From Candidatus Pelagibacterales bacterium (GTDB taxonomy: Bacteria > Pseudomonadota > Alphaproteobacteria > Pelagibacterales > Pelagibacteraceae), in NCBI GenBank assembly GCA_016882185.1, contig VHCC01000032.1, positions 1 to 8,085 on the forward strand: a stretch of DNA of 8,085 nucleotides, written 5' to 3'. Every line of letters starts with the position of its first letter. Position 1 is the stretch's first letter. A program made the translations under genes and the position numbers. Under the pieces are notes generated by a model that did no database searches, was not told the DNA's origin, and saw only the letters and a list, made by a program, of their open reading frames with translations. Positions 6,888-8,085 of this stretch are shown piece after piece.

Positions 6888-7874
6888 ATGTATTTTATTA
6901 AACCAAAATTTTGGGATAAAAAAAATAATTCTTTTTTATCAATACTATTGTATCCGTTATCAATTATTTACTATCTAATAAGTATAACTAAAAAAAAAAT
7001 TTCTGTACCTCAAAAATTTAATATTCCTATAATCTGCGTTGGAAATATTTACATCGGCGGAACTGGCAAAACCTCTGTTGCTATAGAAGTAATCAAAATT
7101 TTAAGTAAATTCAAAAAAGTTTGTTTTTTAACTAAGGGATATGGAAGGAAAAATAAAAAAGATATTTATTTAAATCAATTAAATTTATCTAATCTAAATA
7201 CAGAGGATACTGGGGATGAAGCCTTACTATTAAACAAATTTGCACATGTTTATATTTCAAATAATAGAGCTGAGGCGATAAATACTATTATCAAATTAGG
7301 ATACGAGGCAATTATTTTAGATGACGGATTTCAGGATGGTACAATTTTTAAAGATGTAAATATTATTTGTTTTGACACAAAAAATTGGATTGGAAATGGT
7401 AAATTAATACCCTCTGGACCTCTTAGAGAGCCGCTAAAATCCATAAAAAAAGCTAATTATGTAATTTTCAAGGGCTCAAAAAGCCAAGATATTGAAAAAG
7501 AAATAAGAAGAATTAATCCAAATATTGAAATTATTTACTCAGAAAATAAAATTGAAAATATTGAGACCCTAATAAATAAGAATTTTATAGCATTTGCCGG
7601 CATCGGCAATCCTTATAGTTTTTTTAATACGTTGTTAGATAATAAAGTAAATATCGTTAAACAAATGATCTTTCCAGATCATTTTCAATTTACTGGGAAA
7701 AATTATGAAATTTTATTTCAAGAAGCAGAAAAAAATAACTGTAATTTAATAACAACAGAAAAAGATCATGTAAGAATTACTGAACAATTTAAAAAAAAAA
7801 TTTATTATACTAAATTAAACACTACATTAATTGGTAAGGAAATTTTAGAAAAAGAACTTAAAAAATTATTTTAA
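6888..7874 (+). CDS. lpxK: LpxK, tetraacyldisaccharide 4'-kinase
   Basis: Membrane-associated P-loop kinase that phosphorylates the 4' position of the lipid A disaccharide to make lipid IVA, the substrate of WaaA encoded just upstream. It is 328 residues, the usual LpxK length. A hydrophobic N-terminal helix (about 16-34) anchors it to the inner membrane. Walker A is GNIYIGGTGKTS (52-63). Other family blocks are FLTKGYGRK (80-88), TGDEALLL (108-115), LDDGFQD (144-150), PSGPLREP (175-182), FAGIGNPYSFF (236-246), FPDHFQF (262-268) and LITTEKDHVRI (287-297). In the DDGFQ block the residue after Gln is Asp150, where many homologues have His or Asn. The start ATG lies 4 nt after the waaA stop, with no Shine-Dalgarno sequence, so translation probably depends on re-initiation. 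Ten-A tracts occur at 6990-6999 and 7791-7800, each in a Lys-Lys-Lys stretch. The stop overlaps the next gene by 1 nt. Confidence 0.96.
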   Translation: MYFIKPKFWDKKNNSFLSILLYPLSIIYYLISITKKKISVPQKFNIPIICVGNIYIGGTGKTSVAIEVIKILSKFKKVCFLTKGYGRKNKKDIYLNQLNLSNLNTEDTGDEALLLNKFAHVYISNNRAEAINTIIKLGYEAIILDDGFQDGTIFKDVNIICFDTKNWIGNGKLIPSGPLREPLKSIKKANYVIFKGSKSQDIEKEIRRINPNIEIIYSENKIENIETLINKNFIAFAGIGNPYSFFNTLLDNKVNIVKQMIFPDHFQFTGKNYEILFQEAEKNNCNLITTEKDHVRITEQFKKKIYYTKLNTTLIGKEILEKELKKLF

Positions 7875-8085
7875 TGAAAATTATTAGATATTTTTTTGAA
7901 TTTATTTTAGTAATATCGTTTTTTTTAATATTTAAAATTATAGGTCTTAAATTATCTTCCAAATTAGGAGAAATAATCGGAAAATACTTTGGTCCCCTTT
8001 TTAGAAAAAAAGCAATAGCTAAAAAAAATATCATAATAGCGTTTCCAAATATTGATGAAACATCAATTAATCAAATAATTGATGG
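7874..8085 (+). CDS. lpxL: LpxL/HtrB-type Kdo2-lipid A acyltransferase, N-terminal part (cut by window edge)
   Basis: This is the first 70 codons of a gene that runs off the right edge. It starts at the ATG that shares one base with the lpxK stop (TAATG). The N-terminus has a hydrophobic helix (about 5-25), as in the inner-membrane lysophospholipid acyltransferase-like LpxL/LpxM/LpxP family. This is followed by KLGEIIGKYFGPLFRKKAIA (30-49) and the family-typical KKNIIIAFPNID (50-61, matching the NLxxAFP pattern). The catalytic HxxxxD motif would lie beyond the window and cannot be checked. By family knowledge it would add a secondary acyl chain to Kdo-lipid IVA, next in the pathway after WaaA. 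LpxL versus LpxM/LpxP cannot be settled from this fragment; the symbol is the generic choice. Confidence 0.85.
   Translation, partial: MKIIRYFFEFILVISFFLIFKIIGLKLSSKLGEIIGKYFGPLFRKKAIAKKNIIIAFPNIDETSINQIID

Overview
The window is gene-dense, very AT-rich bacterial DNA from what looks like a streamlined alphaproteobacterium, most plausibly a SAR11/Pelagibacter-type marine cell. The grounds are alphaproteobacterial flavour in the proteins (TldD, UbiA, LpxK), near-absence of intergenic DNA, very weak Shine-Dalgarno signals and heavy use of A/T-ending codons. A Rickettsiales-like or other AT-rich alphaproteobacterium cannot be excluded without a phylogeny. It is Gram-negative, because the right half encodes lipid A / Kdo biosynthesis and export.

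Layout, left to right. (1) Positions 1-985, + strand: the C-terminal two thirds of tldD, the metalloprotease subunit of TldD/TldE; its start lies outside the window. (2) Positions 982-1701, - strand: rsmE, the 16S rRNA m3U1498 methyltransferase, convergent with tldD and overlapping it by 4 nt. (3) Positions 1702-1738: a 37-nt divergent spacer, the only real intergenic DNA in the window, with a good sigma70-like promoter for rsmE that would give an almost leaderless mRNA. (4) Positions 1739-8085, + strand: an unbroken run of six genes, ubiA, pmbA/tldE, msbA, waaA, lpxK and the start of an lpxL/htrB-type acyltransferase. They overlap or are separated by at most 4 nt.

Functionally, ubiA makes the prenylated ubiquinone precursor. 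TldD and TldE, encoded either side of rsmE-ubiA, form one heteromeric peptidase. LpxK, WaaA and LpxL carry out successive late steps of Kdo2-lipid A synthesis (4'-phosphorylation, Kdo addition, secondary acylation), and MsbA flips the product across the inner membrane. The six + strand genes are probably one translationally coupled operon.

No RNA genes, mobile elements, CRISPR arrays, origins or convincing terminators are visible, and no stretch longer than 37 nt lacks a gene. I see no sign of an undescribed system. The points worth a second look are gene arrangement, the leaderless-type promoter, long A tracts inside essential genes, and a few motif substitutions.
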